From assembly GCF_014353015.1 (NCBI RefSeq), contig NZ_CP060704.1, positions 186,001 to 250,000 of the forward strand: a stretch of DNA of 64,000 nucleotides, in the 5' to 3' direction. The translations under genes were made by a program, and so were the position numbers. Every line of letters begins with the position of its first letter. Within the stretch, counting starts at the first letter, position 1. The DNA comes from Chitinimonas koreensis. GTDB lineage: Bacteria > Pseudomonadota > Gammaproteobacteria > Burkholderiales > Chitinimonadaceae. The notes beneath the pieces were generated by a model that was given only the letters and a program-made list of their open reading frames with translations, had not been told where the DNA came from and searched no databases. Shown here piece by piece: positions 55,498-64,000 of the stretch.

Positions 55498-55656
55498 GGC
55501 GCCGTCGCTCCGGCACGCCCGGCCGGCGGCCGGTCTGGCGGTTCCATCATCTTTTTTCCTGCTCCCTGTACCGTATTGTTGTGCGTCGTCCAGCATGCCG
55601 CTAAACGGCGCCGATCCGCTTGAGCCTAGTCAAGAAGTCGGCCAGCGGCAACCGCG

Positions 55657-56676
55657 CTACCAGCGCGAATGGTGGTGCTCGACCACGCCGAGCAGGCCGG
55701 CCACCTCGCGCGGCGCGGCGTCGGCGGCGCCGCGTACCTGGCCGGCGAAGGTGCCGACCGGCTGAACGTAGCGGCTGGCCGCCACCAGCAGGTTGCGGTC
55801 TTCGCGCCGCTCGCCCTCGGGGGTGAACGCCAGGTCGAGCAGGCCGTCGGCGGTACGCACCCGCCAGGGCGCCAGGGTGGCGGCCGGGTCGTAGTCGAAT
55901 TCGGCGGTGCCGAGCGCTATCAGCCGGCCGTCGAGCCAAAGCGCGTTCTCGTAATCGCCGAAATAGCCGGCCTGCAGATTGAAGCCGATGCCGTCGGCGT
56001 GGGCCGAGGCCCAGCGCCAGCGCGTGTCGCGCGGCAGCAGGCCGTTGGAATGGTCGAGGCTGGCGTGGCCGCCGTCGAGCCGGTATTCGCGGCCGCCGGC
56101 CAGCGCGCGGCCCTGCACTGCCAGTGCCGGCGACTTGTGGGTGGCATGCCACAGGCCGTCCTCGACCGGGCCGCTGGCGAACAGCCAGGGCGCGGCGGCA
56201 CGTCCGTCGAATTCGGCCTCGACCGCGAAACCGTCCGGGCCGTGGATGCGCACCGTGAAGCGGTCGGGCGCGGTCTCCTCGAACGCCACGCGCTCGCCGA
56301 GCCAGCGGAAGCGGCTGCCGGCGCCGACCGCCGGCACGTCGCCCACCGTGGCGGTCAGGCCGGGCAGCCCTTCGCGCGACAGGCCGCCGACCACCGCGCC
56401 GCTGCGGCGGTCGAACAGGTAGGCGAAGGCGGTGTTGGTCCAGCCGAGGTCGACGATCGCGCAGCCGATGAAGCAATCGGCAGTGGCGATGCCGACGTAT
56501 TGCCAGCGCTTGTGATGGAAGAAGCGCCACCAGGCCGGCCGCGCCAGTCGCGGCGCCAGCGCGCGCCAGTCGATGGCGGCGGTGCGGCCGCAGAAGCGGC
56601 CGGCCAGCGGCTCGCCGTCGGGCCCGACCGGCGCGGCCGGCGCCGGCGGCAGGTCAAGCACGAACCTGGCCGTCAC
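55657..56676 (-). CDS. DUF2804 family protein
   Basis: The 339-residue protein matches DUF2804: it contains RFFHHKRWQYVGIATADCFIG, AIVDLGWTNTAFAYLFDR, DHSNGLLPRDTRWRWASAHA and FNLQAGYFGDYENALW. It looks like a beta-rich protein with no signal or membrane segment. The function of the family is not known to me. The GTG start lies 23 bp inside the end of proA, so it is translated with it. Confidence 0.82.
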   Translation of the reverse strand: MTARFVLDLPPAPAAPVGPDGEPLAGRFCGRTAAIDWRALAPRLARPAWWRFFHHKRWQYVGIATADCFIGCAIVDLGWTNTAFAYLFDRRSGAVVGGLSREGLPGLTATVGDVPAVGAGSRFRWLGERVAFEETAPDRFTVRIHGPDGFAVEAEFDGRAAAPWLFASGPVEDGLWHATHKSPALAVQGRALAGGREYRLDGGHASLDHSNGLLPRDTRWRWASAHADGIGFNLQAGYFGDYENALWLDGRLIALGTAEFDYDPAATLAPWRVRTADGLLDLAFTPEGERREDRNLLVAASRYVQPVGTFAGQVRGAADAAPREVAGLLGVVEHHHSRW

Positions 56677-57925
56677 CGAGCACGATCCATTTCTGGCTGG
56701 TCAGCCCGTCGAGCCCGACCGGGCCGCGGGCGTGGATCTTGTCGGTCGAGATGCCGATCTCGGCGCCGAGGCCGTATTCGAAGCCGTCGGCGAAGCGGGT
56801 CGAGGCGTTCACCATCACCGAGCTCGAGTCGACCTCGCGCAGGAAGCGGCGGGCGCGGGTGTAGTTCTCGGTGACGATCGCGTCGGTGTGGTGCGAGCCG
56901 AACTCGTTGATATGGCCGATCGCCTCGTCGAGGCCCGGTACGGTCGAGATCGCCAGGATCGGCGCCAGGTATTCGGTCGACCAGTCCTCCGGCGTGGCGT
57001 CCTTGATGCCGGCGAGGCCGGCCGCCTCGAGGATGGCGCGCGATTCGGGGCAGGCGCGCATCTCCACGCCCTTCCCGGCGTAGATGCGGCCCAGCCGCGG
57101 CAGCACCGCGGCGGCCACCGACTGCGCCACCAGCAGCGTCTCCATGGTGTTGCAGGTGCCGTAGCGATGGGTCTTGGCGTTGTCGGCGATGCGCACCGCC
57201 TTGTCGAGGTCGGCCTCGCCGTCGATATAGACGTGGCAGATGCCGTCGAGGTGCTTGATCACCGGCACCCGCGCCTCGCGGCTGATGCGCTCGATCAGGC
57301 CCTTGCCGCCGCGCGGCACGATCACGTCGACGAATTCGGTCAGCGTGATCAGCTCGCCGACCGCCGCGCGGTCGGTGGTTTCGACCACCTGTACCGCCGC
57401 CTCGGGCAGGCCGGCGCTGCGCAGGCCTTCCCGCACCAGCGCGGCGATGGCCTGGTTGCAGCGCACCGCCTCGGAGCCGCCGCGCAGGATGGCGGCGTTG
57501 CCCGACTTGAGGCAGAGGCCGGCCGCGTCGGCGGTCACGTTGGGGCGCGCTTCGTAGATGATGCCGATCACGCCGAGCGGCACGCGCATCTTGCCGACCT
57601 GGATGCCGGAGGGACGGTAGGCGAAGTCGCTCATCTCGCCGACCGGGTCGGGCAGCGCGGCGATCTGGCGCAGGCCTTCGGCCATCGAGGCGACGCCCTT
57701 GGCCGTCAGCGCGAGGCGGTCGAGCAGGGCCGGTTCGAGCCCGGCTTCGCGCGCGGCGGCCACGTCGGCGGCGTTGGCGGCGAGCAGCCGGTCGGCGTCG
57801 CGCTCGATCGCATCGGCGATCGCATTCAGCGCGGCGTTCTTGGCATTGGTATCGGCACGGGCGATGGCGCGCGAGGCGGCCCGCGCGGCGCGGCCGAGTC
57901 CGGCCATATAGGCTTTCACATCCAC
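56654..57925 (-). CDS. proA: Gamma-glutamyl phosphate reductase
   Basis: ProA reduces gamma-glutamyl phosphate to the semialdehyde in proline synthesis. The 423-residue product has VPLGVIGIIYEARPNVTADA, LKSGNAAILRGGSEA, VDVIVPRGGKGLI, the catalytic Cys in HRYGTCNTMETLLV, and EFGSHHTDAIVTEN. Family start DVKAYMAGLGRAARAAS is reached with a GTG codon at 57925. proB is not adjacent. DUF2804 follows in the same transcript. Confidence 0.96.
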   Translation of the reverse strand: MDVKAYMAGLGRAARAASRAIARADTNAKNAALNAIADAIERDADRLLAANAADVAAAREAGLEPALLDRLALTAKGVASMAEGLRQIAALPDPVGEMSDFAYRPSGIQVGKMRVPLGVIGIIYEARPNVTADAAGLCLKSGNAAILRGGSEAVRCNQAIAALVREGLRSAGLPEAAVQVVETTDRAAVGELITLTEFVDVIVPRGGKGLIERISREARVPVIKHLDGICHVYIDGEADLDKAVRIADNAKTHRYGTCNTMETLLVAQSVAAAVLPRLGRIYAGKGVEMRACPESRAILEAAGLAGIKDATPEDWSTEYLAPILAISTVPGLDEAIGHINEFGSHHTDAIVTENYTRARRFLREVDSSSVMVNASTRFADGFEYGLGAEIGISTDKIHARGPVGLDGLTSQKWIVLGDGQVRA

Positions 57926-57984
57926 GATCTTGCTCCGGCGTGTATCTAGGGGTCGGATCGATTCTGCCAGATTCCGTGGCGGGC

Positions 57985-58013
57985 TTGTCGGGCGCAGGGC
58001 CTCGCGCTAAGAT
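57985..58013 (+). promoter_or_regulatory. Sigma-70 promoter of tRNA-Ala
   Basis: TTGTCG (57985-57990) and TAAGAT (58008-58013) are 17 bp apart, followed by a GC-rich discriminator. The tRNA begins about 13 bp downstream of the -10 box. Confidence 0.7.
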
Positions 58014-58026
58014 TCGCGCCTCTTTC

Positions 58027-58102
58027 GGGCCGATAGCTCAGCTGGGAGAGCGCTGCGTTCGCAATGCAGAGGTCGGGAGTTCGATCCTCCTTCGGTCCAC
58101 CA
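58027..58102 (+). tRNA. tRNA-Ala (anticodon CGC)
   Basis: The 76-nt cloverleaf is complete with encoded CCA. The anticodon loop TTCGCAA gives CGC, which reads GCG. The acceptor stem GGGCCGA/TCGGTCC contains the G3-U70 pair that identifies alanine tRNAs. The anticodon stem ends in a G31-U39 wobble. The T-loop is TTCGATC. It has its own promoter and terminator. Confidence 0.97.
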
Positions 58103-58111
58103 GTCAAAATG

Positions 58112-58141
58112 AACAAGGGATTGCGCGAGCAATCCCTTGTT
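58112..58141 (+). terminator. tRNA terminator hairpin
   Basis: AACAAGGGATTGC and GCAATCCCTTGTT pair perfectly (13 bp) around GCGA, 9 bp past the tRNA. Confidence 0.8.
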
Positions 58142-58183
58142 GCATTTCGCGCCCCCTCCGCCGATTTCCTTCTCGCTCCCGGG

Positions 58184-58813
58184 TTACGCCGCGCCGGCCG
58201 GCCGATAGCTCAGATAGCCCAGCAGCGCGTCGGCGATGGCGCCCTCGAGCCGCGCCGGCGCGATGCCCGGCGGCGGTTCCAGCACCGCCGCGTGCACCAG
58301 CGACTCGATCATGTTCAGCACCATGTGGCCGGCCAGTTCCAGGTCCGCCACCGCGACCTCGTCGCGATGCGCCGCCAGCAGCGCGCAGATGCGCGCGTGC
58401 ATCGCCTGGCTGGCCTCGCTTTCGGCGTAGGGCAGCTCCAGGAAGGGGAATTCGCGTTCCAGCACGCGGTGCAGCTCCGGCTCCAGCCGGTGCGCCGCCA
58501 CCAGGGCGCCGACCAGCGCGCGGACCTGGCCGGCCAGGCCGGTCTCGCGGCTGGCGGCCAGGCCGCGCTCGATCTCCTCGTTCAGCTGGCGCACGTGGCG
58601 CTCGTGCAGCGCCGCCACCAGCGCGGTCTTGTTGGGGAAGTACTGGTAGATCGAGCCGACGCTGACGCCGGCCAGCTCGGCCACCCGGTTGGTATTGGTG
58701 CCGGCGTAGCCGCGCTGGCCCAGAACGCGAGCAGTGGTCTCCAGGATGGCCTCGACGGTGACTTGCGAGCGCGCCTGGCGCGGCGTCTTTCTTGGCTTTG
58801 CGGCGGTCTGCAC
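58184..58813 (-). CDS. TetR-family transcriptional regulator
   Basis: The 209-residue protein has the TetR helix-turn-helix: VEAILETTARVLGQRGYAG, NRVAELAGVSVGSIYQYFPN, KTALVAALHERH. The rest is a helical ligand-binding domain. The start is taken at GTG 58813, which has GGAG 8 bp upstream and gives the usual short basic leader (AAKPRKTPRQARSQ); a longer reading from 58882 would run through the candidate operator. It is divergent from an MFS gene, which it probably represses. Confidence 0.85.
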   Translation of the reverse strand: MQTAAKPRKTPRQARSQVTVEAILETTARVLGQRGYAGTNTNRVAELAGVSVGSIYQYFPNKTALVAALHERHVRQLNEEIERGLAASRETGLAGQVRALVGALVAAHRLEPELHRVLEREFPFLELPYAESEASQAMHARICALLAAHRDEVAVADLELAGHMVLNMIESLVHAAVLEPPPGIAPARLEGAIADALLGYLSYRPAGAA

Positions 58814-58846
58814 CGGTGGCTCCGAACACGAGTAGGGACGTGAAGC

Positions 58847-58884
58847 GATTGCACCTAACATTTGCCGGACAAATGCGAGCAATC
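58847..58884. promoter_or_regulatory. Nested palindrome, likely TetR operator
   Basis: CATTTG-CCGGA-CAAATG (58859-58875) lies inside GATTGC...GCAATC (58847-58852 and 58879-58884). It is placed between the divergent TetR and MFS genes. Confidence 0.6.
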
Positions 58885-58944
58885 ACTCATATCTTAGTTT
58901 GCCATGGCGGCCGCTTGCTCTGCCATGGCTGTCAGGAGCCCCTC

Positions 58945-60174
58945 ATGCAATCCCCTTCCAGCGCGCCGCCCGCGGCGCTCGACCCGCGACAGGTACTGGG
59001 CCGGCTGTTGCCCATCGCCCTGCTGGTGTTCTTCGTCTTCCTCACCGTCGGCATCCCGCTGCCGGTGCTGCCGCTCTACGTGCACGGCCAGCTCGGCTAC
59101 GGCGCGCTGGCGGTCGGCGCGGTGATCGGCTGCCAGTCGCTGGCGGCCCTGCTGACCCGCGCCCATGCCGGCCAGCTGGCCGACCGGTCCGGCGCCGGCG
59201 TGGCCGTGCGGCGCGGCTTGTGCCTGATCGCCGCGGCCGGCGGCTGCTACCTGCTGTCGCTGTGGGCCGCGTCGCGACCGCCGCTGGCGCTGGCCCTGCT
59301 GCTGATCGGCCGCGCGCTGCTCGGCGCCGGCGAGAGCCTGGCCGGCACCGGCCTGTTGAGCTGGGGCCTGGGCCGCGTCGGCCTGCCCAACGCCGGCCGG
59401 GTGATGGCCTGGGTCGGCATCGCCATGTACGGCGCGCTGGCGCTCGGCGCGCCGCTGGGCATGCTGCTGCAGCAGGCCTGGGGTTTCGCTGCGATGGCGC
59501 TGACGCTCTTGCTGCTGCCGGCCGCCGCGCTGGCGCTGATGGCCACGATTCCGCCGGTGGCGCCGCCGCCGGGCGTGCGCGAGCCGTTCTACCGCGTGCT
59601 CGGCGCAGTCTGGCAGCCCGGCGTCGGGCTGGCGCTGGCGGCGGTCGGCTTCGGCGCCATCGCCAGCTTCGTCACGCTGTATTTCGCCCAGCGCGGCTGG
59701 AGCCACGCCTCGGCCGCGCTGACCGCCTTCGGCGCGGCCTACATCGGCGCGCGGCTGTGCTTCGCCGGCCTGCCCGACCAGCTCGGCGGCGCCCGCATCG
59801 CGTTGGCCTGCCTGGCGATCGAGGCGGCCGGCCAGCTGCTGCTGTGGTCGGCCGACGGCCAGGCGGCCGCGCTGGCCGGCGCGGCCCTGACCGGCCTGGG
59901 CTTCTCGCTGGTGTTCCCGGCCTTCGGGGTGGAGGCGGTCAAGCGCGTCGCGCCGGCCAGCCGCGGCAGCGCGCTCGGCGCCTATGCGGCCTTCTTCGAC
60001 CTGGCGCTGGGCTTGGCCGGCCCGCTCGCAGGCGTGGTGGCGCTCGGTTTCGGCTATGCCGCGGTCTACCTGTTCGGCGCGCTGGCGGTGCTGGCCGCGC
60101 TGCCGATCGCGTTGCGGCTGCTGTTCGATCAGCGCGCCCAGGCGTCGAGCATGGCCCTCGGCGGCACGAAGTAG
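58945..60174 (+). CDS. MFS efflux transporter (YfcJ/YhhS-like)
   Basis: The 409-residue protein has twelve predicted helices, with LTVGIPLPVLPLYVHGQLGYG in helix 1 and the loop DRSGAGVAVRRG between helices 2 and 3 as the MFS signature. GRALLGAGESLAGTGLLSWG and PAFGVEAVKRVAPASRGSALG are typical of the YhhS/YfcJ group. It likely exports a small toxic compound under control of the TetR protein. The ATG follows CAGGAG. Its end overlaps the Dyp peroxidase gene by 46 bp, tail to tail. Confidence 0.87.
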   Translation: MQSPSSAPPAALDPRQVLGRLLPIALLVFFVFLTVGIPLPVLPLYVHGQLGYGALAVGAVIGCQSLAALLTRAHAGQLADRSGAGVAVRRGLCLIAAAGGCYLLSLWAASRPPLALALLLIGRALLGAGESLAGTGLLSWGLGRVGLPNAGRVMAWVGIAMYGALALGAPLGMLLQQAWGFAAMALTLLLLPAAALALMATIPPVAPPPGVREPFYRVLGAVWQPGVGLALAAVGFGAIASFVTLYFAQRGWSHASAALTAFGAAYIGARLCFAGLPDQLGGARIALACLAIEAAGQLLLWSADGQAAALAGAALTGLGFSLVFPAFGVEAVKRVAPASRGSALGAYAAFFDLALGLAGPLAGVVALGFGYAAVYLFGALAVLAALPIALRLLFDQRAQASSMALGGTK

Positions 60175-61054
60175 GCCGCGCCGCTGACCGCCCGGGTGAA
60201 GCGCAGCAGATGGTCGTCGTAGCCGTCGCGGCGGGTGTTCATGCGTTCCACCATGCGGGTGAAGCGGGTCGGGGTCTTGCAGTAGCTGAGGAACATCAGG
60301 CCCTGCTCGCCGCCGACCGTGCCGTAGGGCAGCGACTGGCGCACGATCTCGAGCTCCTCGCCGTCTTCCTCGATCACCACCCGGGCGACGTGGGCGGTCG
60401 GCGGCATGACCGCCTCGTCGAGCTCGACGTCGTCCGCCTTGGTCCGGCCGACGATGGCCTCCTGCTCGGCGTCGGTCAGCGTGCGCCAGCGCGGCAGGTC
60501 GTGCACGAAGCGTTGCACGTGCAGGTAGCTGCCGCCGTCGAACGCGCCGTCGTCGTCGACCAGCGCGACCTCGGGCCGCGCTTCGGGCGACGGGTTCTCG
60601 GTGCCGTCGACGAAACCGGTCAGGTCGCGGCTGTCGAGGAAACGGAAGCCCGGCACCGCTTCGGCCAGCGCGAACAGGCCTTCGAGCGCGCGGCGTACCG
60701 CCTCGCCGGCGGCGAAGCACAGGTCGTGGCGCTCGCTGCGCAGGTGGATGAAGACCGCGTGCGGCGTGGCCGGCATCGGGTGGATCGCGTCGGCGAACTG
60801 GGGAACGGCGCCAGTTCGCGCGGGGCCGGCAGGCCGCCCAGCGCCGCCCAGTGCTCGCTGCCGACGCCGACCGCCCAGGCGTTGCGTGCGGCGACGCCGG
60901 CGGCGGCCCAGTCGTCGAGCAGCGGGCCGAGCCGGCCGAGCGCGCGGCGCGCCAGCCGCGGCTCGGCGCCCGGCGCCGGGTCGAAGGCCAGGAACAGCGC
61001 GTGGGCATGGATGGGCGGGCAGATGGCGGTCTGGGCAAGGGCGGCGTGGGACAT
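60129..61054 (-). CDS. Dyp-type peroxidase, YfeX-like (apparent frameshift)
   Basis: The heme peroxidase has the Dyp signature DLTGFVDGTENPS with the distal Asp, PTAHVARV with the likely proximal heme His, and IVRQSLPYG with the conserved Arg. The N-terminal ICPPIHAHALFLAFDPAPGA lies in another frame, broken at 60800-60803; a fifth G in this run gives 308 residues. No signal peptide is seen. Such enzymes oxidise dyes or porphyrin-like compounds; YfeX-type members are cytoplasmic. The 3' end overlaps the MFS gene. Confidence 0.88.
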
Positions 61055-61195
61055 GTTCGGCGAGGGCTCGTGCGGTGGCGGGATCGGGTGGACCGGATTC
61101 TAGTGGATGGCGGCCCGGGCGGCCTCTGCCGTGGGTTTTACAAACGGTCGGGCCGGGCTACATTAGCGGACATTCCCCGACTCCCGCTGCCGCCC

Positions 61196-61614
61196 ATGCC
61201 CACGCCCGCCCCGCTCTTCGTCGACGTGTTTCCCATGCGCTGGGGCGACATGGACGCGCTCGGCCACCTGAACAACACGCTGTACTTCCGCTTCTGCGAG
61301 GAGGCGCGGGTGCGCTGGCTGGCGCAGCGCGACTGGGCGGTCCGCGTCGATGCCGGCGAGGGGCCGATCCTGGCGGCGACCGGCTGCCAGTTCCGCGCGC
61401 CGCTGGTCTATCCCTGCGACGTCCGGCTCGAGACCTATCTGAAGAAGATCGGCAACAGCAGCTTCACGCTGGCGCACCGCATCTGCCGCGCCGACGCGCC
61501 CGAGGCCACGGCGGCCGAGGCCGAGGCGGTGATCGTCTGGTGCGATTACGCGTCCGGCAGCTCGAGGCCCCTGCCGGCGGCGCTGCGCGCGGCGCTCGGG
61601 AGGCCGCGCCATGA
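61196..61614 (+). CDS. Acyl-CoA thioesterase, 4HBT type (apparent frameshift at the end)
   Basis: The hot-dog-fold protein has VFPMRWGDMDALGHLNNTLY with the catalytic Asp, FCEEARVRWLAQRDW and YLKKIGNSSFTLAHRI. The frame runs on past the expected end; adding one G to the GGG at 61598-61600 turns the end into ALGEAAP and a TGA that overlaps the next ATG. Corrected length is 139 residues, normal for the family. It is coupled to the acetyltransferase gene. Confidence 0.82.
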
Positions 61615-62111
61615 AGACCGCCTTCACCGTGCGCGATGCCCGGCCCGGCGACGCCGAGCCGATCTACCGGCTGGTGCGCGAGCTGGCCGACTACGAGAAG
61701 CTCACCCACCTCTGCACCGGCAACGCCGAGCAGCTGCACGAGCACCTGTGGGGCGCGCGGCCCTATATCGAGGCGCTGGTGGCCGAGGTCGAGCGCGCCG
61801 GCCAGCCCTACGCGGTCGGCTTCGCGATCTATTTCCACAACTACTCGTCCTTCGTCGCCAAGCCCGGGCTCTATCTCGAAGACCTGTTCGTGCTGCCCGA
61901 GTACCGCCGCAACGGCATCGGCGAGGCGATGTTCCGCGAGGTGGCGGCGCGCGCGGTGGCGCGCGGCTGCGGCCGCTTCGAGTGGGCGGTGCTGGACTGG
62001 AACGCGCCGGCGCTCAATTTCTACCGCAAGCTCGGCGCCACGGTGATGCCGGACTGGCGCATCTGCCGCGCCACCGGCGATACGCTGCGGGCGATGGCCG
62101 GGCAGCGCTGA
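61611..62111 (+). CDS. GNAT-family acetyltransferase
   Basis: The 166-residue protein has the acetyl-CoA-binding motif A in YLEDLFVLPEYRRNGIGEAM and motif B in DWNAPALNFYRKLGA. IYRLVRELADYEKL and NYSSFVAKPGLYLEDL resemble spermidine/spermine-type (SSAT-like) acetyltransferases, so a polyamine or small amine is a likely substrate. It is probably translated with the thioesterase. Confidence 0.87.
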   Translation: MKTAFTVRDARPGDAEPIYRLVRELADYEKLTHLCTGNAEQLHEHLWGARPYIEALVAEVERAGQPYAVGFAIYFHNYSSFVAKPGLYLEDLFVLPEYRRNGIGEAMFREVAARAVARGCGRFEWAVLDWNAPALNFYRKLGATVMPDWRICRATGDTLRAMAGQR

Positions 62112-62124
62112 GGCGGGCTTCCCT

Positions 62125-62193
62125 GCAGGAGCGGCTTCAGCCGCGAATGGTGGATATGCCGCCCTGGCTGTTCGCGGCTGAAGCCGCGCCTAC
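62125..62193. repeat. REP pair, class A
   Basis: GCAGGAGCGGCTTCAGCCGC starts at 62125 and the inverse ends CCGCGCCTAC at 62193. Confidence 0.9.
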
Positions 62194-62445
62194 CACGGCC
62201 GGATCGCGATGGCCTCCCGGTCGGACCCATCGTGGAATGTCGGCGTGGCATGGACCGCTTCGCGTCGGATATCGCGCCCCCATCCCCCAAGTGATCCGGC
62301 GATGCAACAGGTCGTACCCGGATTCCCATGCTTCGTCGCATCCGCTAGCGCCACCGCCGCGGCACCGGCGTAGCATCGCACCCCGTTCACGCTAGAACGC
62401 ACAACACATTCGTGGCCGGCTCCAGCCGGCCCGCAAGGAGCATCC
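62194..62445. other. Gap before M16 peptidase gene
   Basis: Beyond the REP the 62112-62445 stretch shows no convincing gene, hairpin terminator or repeat. It probably holds the promoter of the M16 peptidase gene; no clear -35/-10 pair was found. Confidence 0.5.

Positions 62446-64000
<1,555 letters not shown>

Noticed and set aside
58104..58183. Minus-strand coding after the TetR gene reaching into the tRNA terminator
   Set aside because: The region is explained by the tRNA hairpin; the frame there has no family features.

Overview
The window is about 64 kb of very GC-rich DNA, apparently from a chromosome, with dense short operons. Gene content and order point to a betaproteobacterium, most likely in or near the Neisseriales/Chromobacteriaceae: waaA next to a DciA-like gene, an M23 peptidase and secA; metX-metW; xth divergent from pyrE; nadD-rsfS-rlmH-maf. 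This placement is inferred from gene order. No rRNA, phage, transposase, integrase or CRISPR was seen. There is one tRNA, tRNA-Ala(CGC).

Layout. 1-4.9 kb: end of waaA (Kdo transferase), dciA-like, M23 peptidase, secA. 5.2-9.5 kb: DctR/DctS-type two-component pair divergent from a TRAP dicarboxylate-binding protein. 9.7-13.6 kb: type III glutamine synthetase, CorA/ZntB transporter, nitronate monooxygenase. 14-23.8 kb: a cell-surface glycan block (MsbA-like exporter, heptosyltransferase, AsnB amidotransferase, three glycosyltransferases, O-antigen ligase). 23.8-26.9 kb: metX-metW, a GST and a 2OG-Fe(II) oxygenase. 27.2-31.3 kb: YqhA-family protein, fdhD and an FdhF/YdeP-type molybdoenzyme. 31.5-34.5 kb: a secreted zinc-phospholipase-like enzyme, a parvulin-type isomerase and a membrane-anchored helical protein in one tight operon. 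34.7-38.5 kb: glnA with a recognisable sigma-54/NtrC control region, rhodanese, a membrane protein, aroE. 38.5-49 kb: ABC exporter, hydrolase pair, CoA transferase, lipoprotein, STAS protein, AmpG-like permease. 49-57.9 kb: xth/pyrE, the maf-rlmH-rsfS-nadD operon, an Aer-like chemoreceptor, DUF2804 and proA. 58-64 kb: tRNA-Ala, a TetR/MFS pair, a Dyp peroxidase, thioesterase, acetyltransferase and the start of a secreted M16 peptidase.

Two window-wide patterns stand out. First, about twenty REP/BIME elements of several sequence classes lie between genes, mostly at 3' ends. All begin with a GTAG- or GCAG-like foot followed by a small hairpin and are paired in inverted orientation, as expected of elements spread by RAYT transposases, although no RAYT gene is present here. 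Second, at least nine single-base frameshifts interrupt otherwise intact genes, including glnA, metX and asnB. All lie in runs of G or C, so they look more like consensus errors than real gene decay.

The best candidates for something undescribed are the phospholipase/isomerase/anchored-helix operon, which resembles an exported enzyme with its own folding factors, and the TRAP binding protein placed opposite its sensor kinase without any TRAP permease.
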